The translations under genes and the position numbers were made by a program. From positions 9,637 to 73,636 of the forward strand of contig CAKPPO010000007.1 in NCBI GenBank assembly GCA_934177725.1: a stretch of DNA of 64,000 nt, read 5' to 3'. Under the pieces are notes generated by a model, which was not told where the DNA came from, did no database searches, and saw nothing but the letters and a program-made list of their open reading frames with translations. Below, piece after piece: positions 53,243 through 60,611 of this stretch; position 1 is the first letter of the stretch; every line of letters begins with the position of its first letter. This DNA comes from an uncultured Clostridia bacterium. Lineage in GTDB: Bacteria > Bacillota > Clostridia > TANB77 > CAG-508.

Positions 53243-53683
53243 ATGAAAGTTAAAGATTGTATGTGCGATAGTGTAGCTTATATTAATCCAAACAGCACAA
53301 TTTGTGATTGTGCTAAATTAATGAGTGATAAACATGTTGGATGTGTTCCAGTATGTAATAAAGATGAAAGTGTAGTAGGTTTAGTTACAGACAGAGATGT
53401 TATATTAAGATGCGTTGCTTGTGGCAAAGATATAAATACAACACCTGTTAGTGAAATTATGACATCAAAAGTTTGCTGTTGTAACGAAAATGATGAACTT
53501 AACAATGCAGAAAAAATTATGAGTGAGAATCAAATTAGACGTTTACCAGTAGTAGATGACAACAACAAAATAATAGGAATATTAACTTTAGGCGATTTGT
53601 GTAAACATGAGAATATTGAAACTCAAAATGTAGGGCAAACAATAGAAAATATATGTAAATGTAATACTAAAAATGCTGAATAA
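53243..53683 (+). CDS. Cys-rich two-CBS-domain protein
   Basis: A 146-residue protein with two CBS motifs that bind adenosine-type nucleotides: VKDCMCDSVAYINPNSTICD with VGLVTDRDVILRCV, and VSEIMTSKVCC with IRRLPVVDDNNKIIGILTLGDL. It is like the YhcV/YlbB-type stand-alone CBS proteins of Bacillota but contains 14 Cys, including CCC in the second repeat, suggesting metal or redox sensing. AAAGGTGG sets the ATG at 53243; an earlier ATG at 53198 lacks a site. Confidence 0.88.
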   Translation: MKVKDCMCDSVAYINPNSTICDCAKLMSDKHVGCVPVCNKDESVVGLVTDRDVILRCVACGKDINTTPVSEIMTSKVCCCNENDELNNAEKIMSENQIRRLPVVDDNNKIIGILTLGDLCKHENIETQNVGQTIENICKCNTKNAE

Positions 53684-53725
53684 AACTTAGACAAGCATCA
53701 TAAAATAGAAAAGGGAGGGAAAAAG

Positions 53726-54826
53726 ATGGTAATAGATATGAATTATTGGTCAAAAGTATTAAAAAAAATAATTATCCTTCTTTTTTCTATTTTAGGTGTC
53801 TATTTAGCATTCAAATTAGTCATTTTTTACATGCCTTTTTTAATAGCTTTTATTATTTCACTTCTTATTGAACCTATTATAAGATTTAGTATGAAAAAAT
53901 TAAAATTAAAAAGAAAGACAAGTACAATACTTGTTTTTATAATAGTATTGTCAATATTGATAGGACTTTTAGCATGGGGAATATTCTCACTTATTTCAGA
54001 ATCTTCTAATTTACTTAATAGTTTAAATATTTATATGGAAAAAATATCAAACAAATTTCAAGAAATTATATCTGGAATAGATTTAAGTAAAATTCATGTT
54101 CCAGATGAAATATTAAATACTATAAAATCTTCTGGAGATGATATTTTAGGAACTTTATCTAATTGGATGAAAGGTGCACTAACAAATTTATTAAATGTAA
54201 TAACATCATTACCAGCAATAGGTATTTACACTGTTGTATGTATTATTGCATTATATTTTATGTGCATAGATAAAATATATATGATAGATCAATTAGAACA
54301 TCATTTTCCAGAGACTTGGGTAAGAAAATTTACAAAACATATAAAAAACATAATAAAATCATTGGGTTGCTATTTAAAGGCAGAAGCAATATTAGTTCTT
54401 GTTTCTTTTGTAATATCACTAATAGGCTTATATATATTTAAATTAGTTGGGCTAAATGTTCCATTTCCTTTAATGGCAGCATTGGGTATTGGATTTGTAG
54501 ATGCACTTCCTATATTTGGCAGTGCAACTGTTATGATTCCGTGGGCAATAATTTGTGCGTGTGATGGTGATTTAACTTTAGGTATAAGCATAATAGTATT
54601 GCTTGTAATAATGAGTATAGTAAGGCAATTTCTAGAACCAAGAGTTGTATCTAAGCAATTAGGTATACATCCAATTTTTACTTTAATTGCAATGTATACA
54701 GGGTTTAAATTTATAGGAGTTATAGGAATGCTTATAGGACCTATTGTTTTAATAATTTTGAAAAACATATTTAGTACAATGATAGATAAAGGAGTTGCAA
54801 AATCTATTTTTGAACGAGAAATATAA
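53726..54826 (+). CDS. AI-2E family / YtvI-like integral membrane protein
   Basis: A 366-residue polytopic protein of the AI-2 exporter superfamily with about eight hydrophobic segments. FYMPFLIAFIISLLIEPIIRF at the start, LPAIGIYTVVCIIALYFMC, FPLMAALGIGFVDALPIFGSA and REFLEPRVVSKQLGIHP-like sequence (RQFLEPRVVSKQLGIHPIFT) match YtvI, a protein tied to sporulation in Bacillus. Cargo is unknown; related proteins act as ion antiporters or autoinducer exporters. GGGAGGG precedes the ATG. Confidence 0.85.
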   Translation: MVIDMNYWSKVLKKIIILLFSILGVYLAFKLVIFYMPFLIAFIISLLIEPIIRFSMKKLKLKRKTSTILVFIIVLSILIGLLAWGIFSLISESSNLLNSLNIYMEKISNKFQEIISGIDLSKIHVPDEILNTIKSSGDDILGTLSNWMKGALTNLLNVITSLPAIGIYTVVCIIALYFMCIDKIYMIDQLEHHFPETWVRKFTKHIKNIIKSLGCYLKAEAILVLVSFVISLIGLYIFKLVGLNVPFPLMAALGIGFVDALPIFGSATVMIPWAIICACDGDLTLGISIIVLLVIMSIVRQFLEPRVVSKQLGIHPIFTLIAMYTGFKFIGVIGMLIGPIVLIILKNIFSTMIDKGVAKSIFEREI

Positions 54827-54880
54827 ATAGTAAAATTAAATTACTGGTTATAAAGAAATTTAAATAATGCGATATATATC

Positions 54881-54909
54881 TTGATTTACAAAATTTAATA
54901 TGCTATAAT
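54881..54909 (+). promoter_or_regulatory. extended -10 promoter of the 64-residue gene
   Basis: TTGATT, 17 bases, TATAAT with TGC directly before it. Confidence 0.75.
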
Positions 54910-54948
54910 AAATAAATCAATTATAAATACATCTAAGGAGGATACTAA

Positions 54949-55143
54949 ATGAGTAGAATTAGCAGAGTAGAAAGAAATGAAGAATTATCACAGCAGGATT
55001 TGAAACTTGCAGAGCAAAAGATATTTGCTTTACAGAAAATAGGTTATGGACCTATAGCTATTATGCATTATTTGGCGGAGGAAAATAACATTGCAGTTTC
55101 TTTGACCGGATATGAGGATGGGTATGTAGCAACTATCTCTTAA
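54949..55143 (+). CDS. 64-residue orphan protein
   Basis: Not recognised. A soluble, mostly helical protein, MSRISRVERNEELSQQDLKL, followed by a hydrophobic IGYGPIAIMHYLAEE stretch and a short beta-like tail. It has a strong promoter, AAGGAGG and its own terminator, so it is a real monocistronic gene. Codon use is less AT-biased than its neighbours, like the orphan genes at 45.7 and 46.1 kb. Confidence 0.65.
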   Translation: MSRISRVERNEELSQQDLKLAEQKIFALQKIGYGPIAIMHYLAEENNIAVSLTGYEDGYVATIS

Positions 55144-55174
55144 TTCTTAGGTGTAAAAAAGATTTGTTATCTAA

Positions 55175-55231
55175 AAAAGGTGAAACTTTCGTATAAACTT
55201 ATACTTATGGTTTCACCTTTTAAATTTTTTT
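55175..55231 (+). terminator. intrinsic terminator of the 64-residue gene
   Basis: AAAAGGTGAAAC and GTTTCACCTTTT form a perfect 12-base stem with a 23-base loop, then a T-rich run. Confidence 0.78.
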
Positions 55232-55246
55232 ATTCTGTTTTCAACC

Positions 55247-55301
55247 CTAAAAAAGAACTATTTTCCAAAAGAACTGGTACCTTTAGGATAGTTCTTTTTA
55301 G
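55247..55301 (-). terminator. intrinsic terminator on the minus strand
   Basis: CTAAAAAAGAACTAT pairs with ATAGTTCTTTTTAG; on the minus strand a T run follows. It ends the DUF1980-like gene. Confidence 0.65.
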
Positions 55302-55318
55302 AAAAATAATATAATTCT

Positions 55319-55861
55319 TTATAAAATAGTGGAAGTTGGAATATAGTTATTATCAGGAGGATATACAAATTCATCATTTGGTTTTTCTATTTCTCTAATA
55401 TTAGTTATCTCTAAAATAGGAATATCATTTCCATGATATTGTCCTTTTGTAATTCTGCCTTCTAATTCTACCCAAGTATTATCACATAGTTTAATAGCAT
55501 CTTTATATTTACAAAGAAATCCTACAACAACACTTTGAAAATCAGAACTAATAATCATATTTCTCCCAAGAACAAACTCATCATTATTTAAATCATATAC
55601 TCTGTATACAAAGCCTGAAAATCTAAATTTTTGTCCAATATATGTATCTAAATTGTCGTGTACAGATTGCAAAACATTTGTATAATTTTGAGTTGTAAGC
55701 TGAGTAATACTATCAGCAGAAATATCATCGTTTAATTTAATACTTGCTTTATATATTTTATAACCAACTATTCCGCATAAAACTATAACAACAAATATAA
55801 TGATAGCTAATAGAATTTTATAGAAAAATGAGCTATTTAATTTTAAATTATAAATAAACAT
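55319..55861 (-). CDS. membrane-anchored DUF1980 (YcgQ/TIGR03943 C-terminal)-like protein
   Basis: A 180-residue protein with one N-terminal membrane helix (about residues 14-36) and an extracytoplasmic OB-like domain. The domain follows the YcgQ C-terminal pattern: YIGQKFRFSGFVYRVYDLN, EFVLGRNMIISSD, VVGFLCKY, NTWVELEGRITKGQYHGNDI, PILEITNIREIEKPNDEFVY. In the full family this domain is fused to four helices and paired with permease YcgR; here both are missing, and the usual CC of ISCCVADA is replaced by SS. Function is unknown. Confidence 0.65.
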   Translation of the reverse strand: MFIYNLKLNSSFFYKILLAIIIFVVIVLCGIVGYKIYKASIKLNDDISADSITQLTTQNYTNVLQSVHDNLDTYIGQKFRFSGFVYRVYDLNNDEFVLGRNMIISSDFQSVVVGFLCKYKDAIKLCDNTWVELEGRITKGQYHGNDIPILEITNIREIEKPNDEFVYPPDNNYIPTSTIL

Positions 55862-55972
55862 AGAAAGAACCTTCTTTCTTAAAAATATAGTTATTAGAAT
55901 ATATGAAATGCTTTCAATAAATATACTTGAAATATAAATAAAAAAATGTTACTTTTTTATTCTCTCTTTTTC

Positions 55973-56001
55973 TTGCATTTTATATTAAATAATGATATAG
56001 T
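55973..56001 (+). promoter_or_regulatory. extended -10 promoter of secA
   Basis: TTGCAT, 17 bases, TATAGT with TGA immediately upstream. Confidence 0.7.
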
Positions 56002-56043
56002 TAGACCTATAGAAAAATGATTTACGAAAGGAAGAAAAAACAC

Positions 56044-58791
56044 ATGGGACTTTTTAAAACATATAGTGAGAAAGAAGTTAAAAGAATAAGACCAATAGTA
56101 GATAAAATTAATGGCTTAGAAGAAGAAATTTCAAAATTATCTGATTCAGAATTAAAAGCAAAAACAGAGGAATTTAAAAATAGATATGCAAATGGTGAGT
56201 CTTTAGATGATTTATTACCAGAAGCATTTGCAGTTGTTAGAGAAGCATCAAAAAGAGTATTAGGAATGAGACATTTTGATGTACAATTAATAGGTGGTGT
56301 TGTACTTCATCAAGGTAGAATTGCAGAAATGAAAACTGGTGAAGGTAAAACATTAGTTGCTACACTTCCAGTATATTTAAATGCACTTACAGGAGAAGGA
56401 GTTCATGTTATTACAGTAAACGATTACCTAGCAAAAAGAGATAGCGAATGGATGGGAAAAGTTTATAGATTTTTAGGATTAACAGTAGGACTTGTAATAT
56501 CAGGAATGAACCCAGCGCAAAAACAAGAGGCATACAATTGTGATGTAACTTATGGAACAAATAATGAATTTGGGTTTGATTATTTAAGAGACAACATGGT
56601 TATTTATAAAAATCAATTAGTTCAAAGAAAATTAAAATATGCAATCGTAGATGAGATTGATAGTATTTTAATAGATGAGGCTCGTACACCTCTTATTATT
56701 TCAGGTAGAGCTAACAAATCTTCTGATTTATACAAAAAAGCAGACAACTTTGTAAAAAGATTAAAAGCAAAAGTAATAGTTGAAGAAGACGTTAAAGATT
56801 TAGAGCAAGCAGAAGATAACGAAAATTATGATTACATCGTAGATTTAAAAGCAAAATCAGCTACACTTACAAGTAAAGGTATTAAAAAAGCTGAAGACGA
56901 ATTCCATTTAGAGAACTTTAACGATATAGAAAACTCTGAGTTAGTTCACAATGTAAATCAAGCATTACGTGCTCATGGAATTATGAAAAAAGATATAGAT
57001 TACATTGTAAAAGATGGCGAAGTTCTTATTGTAGATGAATTTACAGGACGTATTATGTATGGAAGAAGATACAATAATGGATTACATCAAGCAATTGAAG
57101 CAAAAGAAGGAGTTAAAATTGCAGATGAATCAAAAACTTTAGCTACAATAACATTCCAAAATTACTTTAGAATGTATGAAAAATTATCTGGTATGACAGG
57201 TACAGCTATGACAGAAGAATCTGAATTCCAAGAAATTTACAATTTAGACGTTATAGAAATACCAACAAATAAACCAATGATTCGTGATGATCACCATGAT
57301 ATTATATATAAAAATGAAAATGCTAAATTTAGAGCAGTTATAAATGATATAAAAGAAAGTCATGAAAAAGGCCAACCAGTATTAGTTGGTACAGTATCAA
57401 TTGAAAAATCTGAGAAATTAAGTAGCTTACTTAAAAAAGAAGGAATTAAACATGAAGTATTAAATGCTAAATTCCATGAAAAAGAAGCCGAAATTATAGC
57501 ACAAGCTGGTAAGTTTGGAGCAGTTACAATTGCAACAAATATGGCGGGACGTGGTACAGATATTATGCTTGGCGGTAACAGCGAATACTTAGCAAAACAA
57601 GAAATGAGAAAGTTAGGTTACTCAAGTGAATTAATTGAACAAGCAACAGCATTTAATGAAACAGATGACAAAGAAATATTAGATGCTAGAAAGAAATTCA
57701 AAGAATTAGAAGAAAAACATAACAGCATTATAAAAGAAGAAAAAGAAAAAGTAATAGATGCAGGTGGACTAAAAATAATTGGTACAGAAAGACATGAATC
57801 TAGAAGAATTGACAACCAGTTACGTGGACGTTCTGGACGTCAAGGAGACAGAGGTGAATCTAGATTTTATATAGGTCTAGATGACGACTTAATGAAAATA
57901 TTTGGAGGAGATAAAGTAACAGCTGTATACAATTTACTTGGCGCAGACGAAGATATGCCAATAGAATCAAGAATGATTACTAAATCTGTAGAATCTGCAC
58001 AAAGAAGAGTAGAAGGTAGAAACTTTAGTATTCGTAAAAACGTACTTTCATATGATGACGTTATGAATGTACAAAGAGAAATTATATATGCACAAAGAAG
58101 ACAAGTTCTTGATGGAGAAGATTTAAAAGACAAAATTGTAAAAATGATGGATTCTGTTGCAGAAGATTTAATATCAGTTTATTTGGCAGAAGAAAATGTT
58201 AACAAAGAAGCTTTAATGGAAGATATTAAATCTACATTTGGAATAGAAGAAGTTAAATCAATAAATAACGAAAAACCAAACATAAATGAAGTTATTACTG
58301 AAGTACAAGACAAAATTCATGAAATATATAGCAAAAAAGAAGAAGAATTCGGTAGTGAAGAATTAAGAGAATTAGAACGTATAGTAATGTTAAAAATAGT
58401 AGACCAAAGATGGATGGACCATATAGATAATATGGATGAACTAAAAAATGGAATTGGTCTTCAAGGATATGGTCAAAAAGATCCAGTTGTTCAATATAGA
58501 ATACTTGGTGGAGAAATGTTTGACGAAATGACTGCAAATATTAAAGTTGATGTTGTTAGATTCTTATTAAATGCTAGAAAAAAAGAAGGCGGAGTATCAA
58601 AACGTGAAGAAACTTCTAAAATTACAAATGCTAGTTTAGAAGATACAGCAATTAATTTAGTAGATGGTAGTTATAAAAAAGATGAAGGTGGAATGAACAA
58701 AACAGTTGTAAATGATGAACCAAAAGTTGGAAGAAATGACCCTTGTCCTTGCGGAAGTGGTAAGAAATATAAGAACTGCTGTGGTAAGTAG
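56044..58791 (+). CDS. secA: preprotein translocase ATPase SecA
   Basis: A 915-residue motor that drives proteins through SecYEG. Landmarks are MRHFDVQLIGGVVLHQGRIA, the Walker A MKTGEGKTLVATLP, VNDYLAKRD, YGTNNEFGFDYLRDNM, VDEIDSILIDEARTPLIISG, the second nucleotide fold ATNMAGRGTDIMLGGN, QLRGRSGRQGDRGESRFY and the C-terminal zinc motif GRNDPCPCGSGKKYKNCCG. AAAGGAAG before the ATG at 56044 makes this the start; an in-frame ATG 27 bases earlier has no site. This is the only secA copy in the window. Confidence 0.97.
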   Translation: MGLFKTYSEKEVKRIRPIVDKINGLEEEISKLSDSELKAKTEEFKNRYANGESLDDLLPEAFAVVREASKRVLGMRHFDVQLIGGVVLHQGRIAEMKTGEGKTLVATLPVYLNALTGEGVHVITVNDYLAKRDSEWMGKVYRFLGLTVGLVISGMNPAQKQEAYNCDVTYGTNNEFGFDYLRDNMVIYKNQLVQRKLKYAIVDEIDSILIDEARTPLIISGRANKSSDLYKKADNFVKRLKAKVIVEEDVKDLEQAEDNENYDYIVDLKAKSATLTSKGIKKAEDEFHLENFNDIENSELVHNVNQALRAHGIMKKDIDYIVKDGEVLIVDEFTGRIMYGRRYNNGLHQAIEAKEGVKIADESKTLATITFQNYFRMYEKLSGMTGTAMTEESEFQEIYNLDVIEIPTNKPMIRDDHHDIIYKNENAKFRAVINDIKESHEKGQPVLVGTVSIEKSEKLSSLLKKEGIKHEVLNAKFHEKEAEIIAQAGKFGAVTIATNMAGRGTDIMLGGNSEYLAKQEMRKLGYSSELIEQATAFNETDDKEILDARKKFKELEEKHNSIIKEEKEKVIDAGGLKIIGTERHESRRIDNQLRGRSGRQGDRGESRFYIGLDDDLMKIFGGDKVTAVYNLLGADEDMPIESRMITKSVESAQRRVEGRNFSIRKNVLSYDDVMNVQREIIYAQRRQVLDGEDLKDKIVKMMDSVAEDLISVYLAEENVNKEALMEDIKSTFGIEEVKSINNEKPNINEVITEVQDKIHEIYSKKEEEFGSEELRELERIVMLKIVDQRWMDHIDNMDELKNGIGLQGYGQKDPVVQYRILGGEMFDEMTANIKVDVVRFLLNARKKEGGVSKREETSKITNASLEDTAINLVDGSYKKDEGGMNKTVVNDEPKVGRNDPCPCGSGKKYKNCCGK

Positions 58792-58793
58792 TT

Positions 58794-58819
58794 AAAAGCC
58801 TTGAAATAAAGGCTTTTTT
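58794..58819 (+). terminator. intrinsic terminator of secA
   Basis: AAAAGCCTT pairs with AAGGCTTTT around a short loop and ends in six T residues. Confidence 0.85.
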
Positions 58820-58904
58820 CTATATAAAAAATTAATGACATTAAAACTAACTGGAAAAAATATAAAAATTTTCTCTATGAGAAATAGTAATTCTTTGTGT
58901 AAAA

Positions 58905-58913
58905 TGATATAAT
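58905..58913 (+). promoter_or_regulatory. extended -10 element
   Basis: TGATATAAT has the extended -10 form, without a good -35, 45 bases before the HEAT-repeat gene. Confidence 0.45.
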
Positions 58914-58957
58914 TATTTTACAGATAAATTGAAATTAAAAAGAAAGGAAATATACTA

Positions 58958-59578
58958 GTGAGTAAAGAAATGGAAAAACAACTATATAGTGAGTTAAGTT
59001 TTTTAACCAAAAATAAAAAAATATGGGAAGAAAATATTGATTATGTAGGCTCTTTACTTACAAATAATCAGTCACCGAAGATTATTGCAAAAGCATTATG
59101 GATGCTTGGTGAAATGGGTTTGCAATATCCAAATAAAACAAAACTTTATATAAATAAAATAGTTTCATTTTTAAATTCTTCTTATGACCTATTACGAGAA
59201 CGCTCTTTAAATGCGCTAGGGAGAATTGGACGAGCGGATTTTAATCTAATAAAACCCTATTTTAATAAAATTATAGATTTATCAAAAGATAATTGTCCCA
59301 ATGTACGTTTAAGTTTTATTTGGACAAGTGAAAATATTGCGACAAACACCCCTGTAGCATATAAAGAATATATATCTATATTTGTGAAATTACTTGACGA
59401 TGAAAATAATCGAGTAAGAATAGAAACACCAGAAATGTTTCGAGTATTAGGAAAACGTAAACCAGAGTATGTAAAAGAGTATGTAGAAAAATTGACTTAT
59501 ATTTCAGAGCATGATATAGAACAAGTTGTACGTATTCACGCAAAAGGAGCAATTAAAACGATTTTATCTAATATATAA
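58958..59578 (+). CDS. HEAT-repeat protein
   Basis: A 206-residue all-helical protein. Four or five HEAT-like repeats can be seen: KIIAKALWMLGEMGLQYPNK, DLLRERSLNALGRIGRADFN, CPNVRLSFIWTSENIATNTP and NNRVRIETPEMFRVLGKRKP, each with the Ala/Leu-rich first helix. Such proteins are usually scaffolds or binding platforms. The start is GTG, with AAAGGAA 9 bases upstream. No enzymatic motif is present. The partner is unknown. Confidence 0.8.
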   Translation: MSKEMEKQLYSELSFLTKNKKIWEENIDYVGSLLTNNQSPKIIAKALWMLGEMGLQYPNKTKLYINKIVSFLNSSYDLLRERSLNALGRIGRADFNLIKPYFNKIIDLSKDNCPNVRLSFIWTSENIATNTPVAYKEYISIFVKLLDDENNRVRIETPEMFRVLGKRKPEYVKEYVEKLTYISEHDIEQVVRIHAKGAIKTILSNI

Positions 59579-59609
59579 AAAAGTTATAGTATTTTTATTT
59601 ACATAAAAT

Positions 59610-59638
59610 TTGACTTTTTTGTAAATAAATAGTATAAT
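59610..59638 (+). promoter_or_regulatory. consensus promoter of the secreted-protein gene
   Basis: TTGACT, 17 bases, TATAAT. Transcription would start about 90 bases before the ATG, upstream of an attenuator-like hairpin. Confidence 0.82.
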
Positions 59639-59647
59639 GGTTATAGC

Positions 59648-59690
59648 TATGGTAGATGACCATAAAAATAATACACCAATAGGTGTTTTT
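59648..59690 (+). promoter_or_regulatory. attenuator-like leader
   Basis: Just after the promoter lie a small hairpin TATGG/CCATA (59648-59664) and then ACACC/GGTGT (59673-59686) followed by five T residues, a short intrinsic terminator before the ribosome site. It could make expression conditional. Confidence 0.5.
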
Positions 59691-59733
59691 ATATAAATTA
59701 CTCAAAATTATAATTAATTAGGGAGGAAAAAAT

Positions 59734-60453
59734 ATGAACAAAAAATTAACTATTTTATGTATGGCACTGTTGTTCTCTTGTCTTTTTGTGGGAATGGGAG
59801 GCAAAGCATTTGCAGCCGAAAAAGATACTTATCAGGATATTAAATTGCATGATAAGTATATGGAATTATGGGAAGTTACACCGGAAAATGTAAATTCCTT
59901 GAACCAAAATTTTTCGGGATTGTTAAGTAAGACGGAAGGAATTGAAAAACTTTTGGTTCCATATGATGGAACTATAACACTTGAATTCTTAAAAAGTCTA
60001 ACAACTAATCCGGATGAGCCTATATACCAGGGCTATGCACAACTGGATATAAGTGGCTCAAAAGAAGGCTATATTTTTTCGGCTACAATTGAAAAGAACG
60101 AAAACGGAAATGTTAACATTAAGGGCTGGTATGTTGATATTGATGGAAAACTACTGGTACCGTTTGAAAAAGAAATGAGCATATCAAGCTATGAAAAAAT
60201 AGCAGCAGAAAAAAATGCAGCAAATCAGTCTAATAGCGGCAATTCAGGAACCTCATCATCAAAACGGAGAAGTCATCATCACAGCTCGAAAAGTGATTCG
60301 AATTCAAGTTCAAGCTCAAGTGAATCAGATTCAAATGGATCAAATTCAGGAAACTCGAAGCCAAGTGCACCTACGCCTCCAAGCAACGGAAATTCTGGAA
60401 TAACAAATCCTTCGCCTAGTCATGAAGTTACACCAGGACCTACAGGAGAATAA
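59734..60453 (+). CDS. secreted protein with Ser-rich tail
   Basis: Not recognised. A 239-residue exported protein with a signal peptide (residues 1-28, cut after AFA), a globular domain of about 130 residues (from EKDTYQDIKLHDKYMELWEV) and a disordered Ser/Asn/His-rich tail with SKRRSHHHSSKSDSN and a Pro/Gly-rich end. No sortase motif or membrane anchor is seen at the C-terminus. Codon use (CCG, GGC, CTG and CGG codons) is richer in G and C than the neighbours, suggesting transfer. GGGAGG precedes the ATG. Confidence 0.75.
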   Translation: MNKKLTILCMALLFSCLFVGMGGKAFAAEKDTYQDIKLHDKYMELWEVTPENVNSLNQNFSGLLSKTEGIEKLLVPYDGTITLEFLKSLTTNPDEPIYQGYAQLDISGSKEGYIFSATIEKNENGNVNIKGWYVDIDGKLLVPFEKEMSISSYEKIAAEKNAANQSNSGNSGTSSSKRRSHHHSSKSDSNSSSSSSESDSNGSNSGNSKPSAPTPPSNGNSGITNPSPSHEVTPGPTGE

Positions 60454-60471
60454 GATTTGCACAAAGGGATA

Positions 60472-60505
60472 AAAGGGATAGCTAATTTAGCTATCCCTTT
60501 TTAAT
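60472..60505 (+). terminator. intrinsic terminator of the secreted-protein gene
   Basis: AAAGGGATAGCTAA and TTAGCTATCCCTTT form a perfect 14-base stem with a 1-base centre, then T residues. Confidence 0.85.
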
Positions 60506-60524
60506 TATTTATCTACATAAATAG

Positions 60525-60553
60525 TTGACTATTCTTTTAAAAAGGTGTATAAT
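60525..60553 (+). promoter_or_regulatory. consensus promoter of the adhesin gene
   Basis: TTGACT, 17 bases, TATAAT. The leader has a small hairpin AATGTGT/ACACATT (60557-60586) before AGGGAGG. Confidence 0.8.
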
Positions 60554-60611
60554 AACAATGTGTTTAAATGAAAAATTATACACATTTTCCATTTTTAGGG
60601 AGGTAAATATT

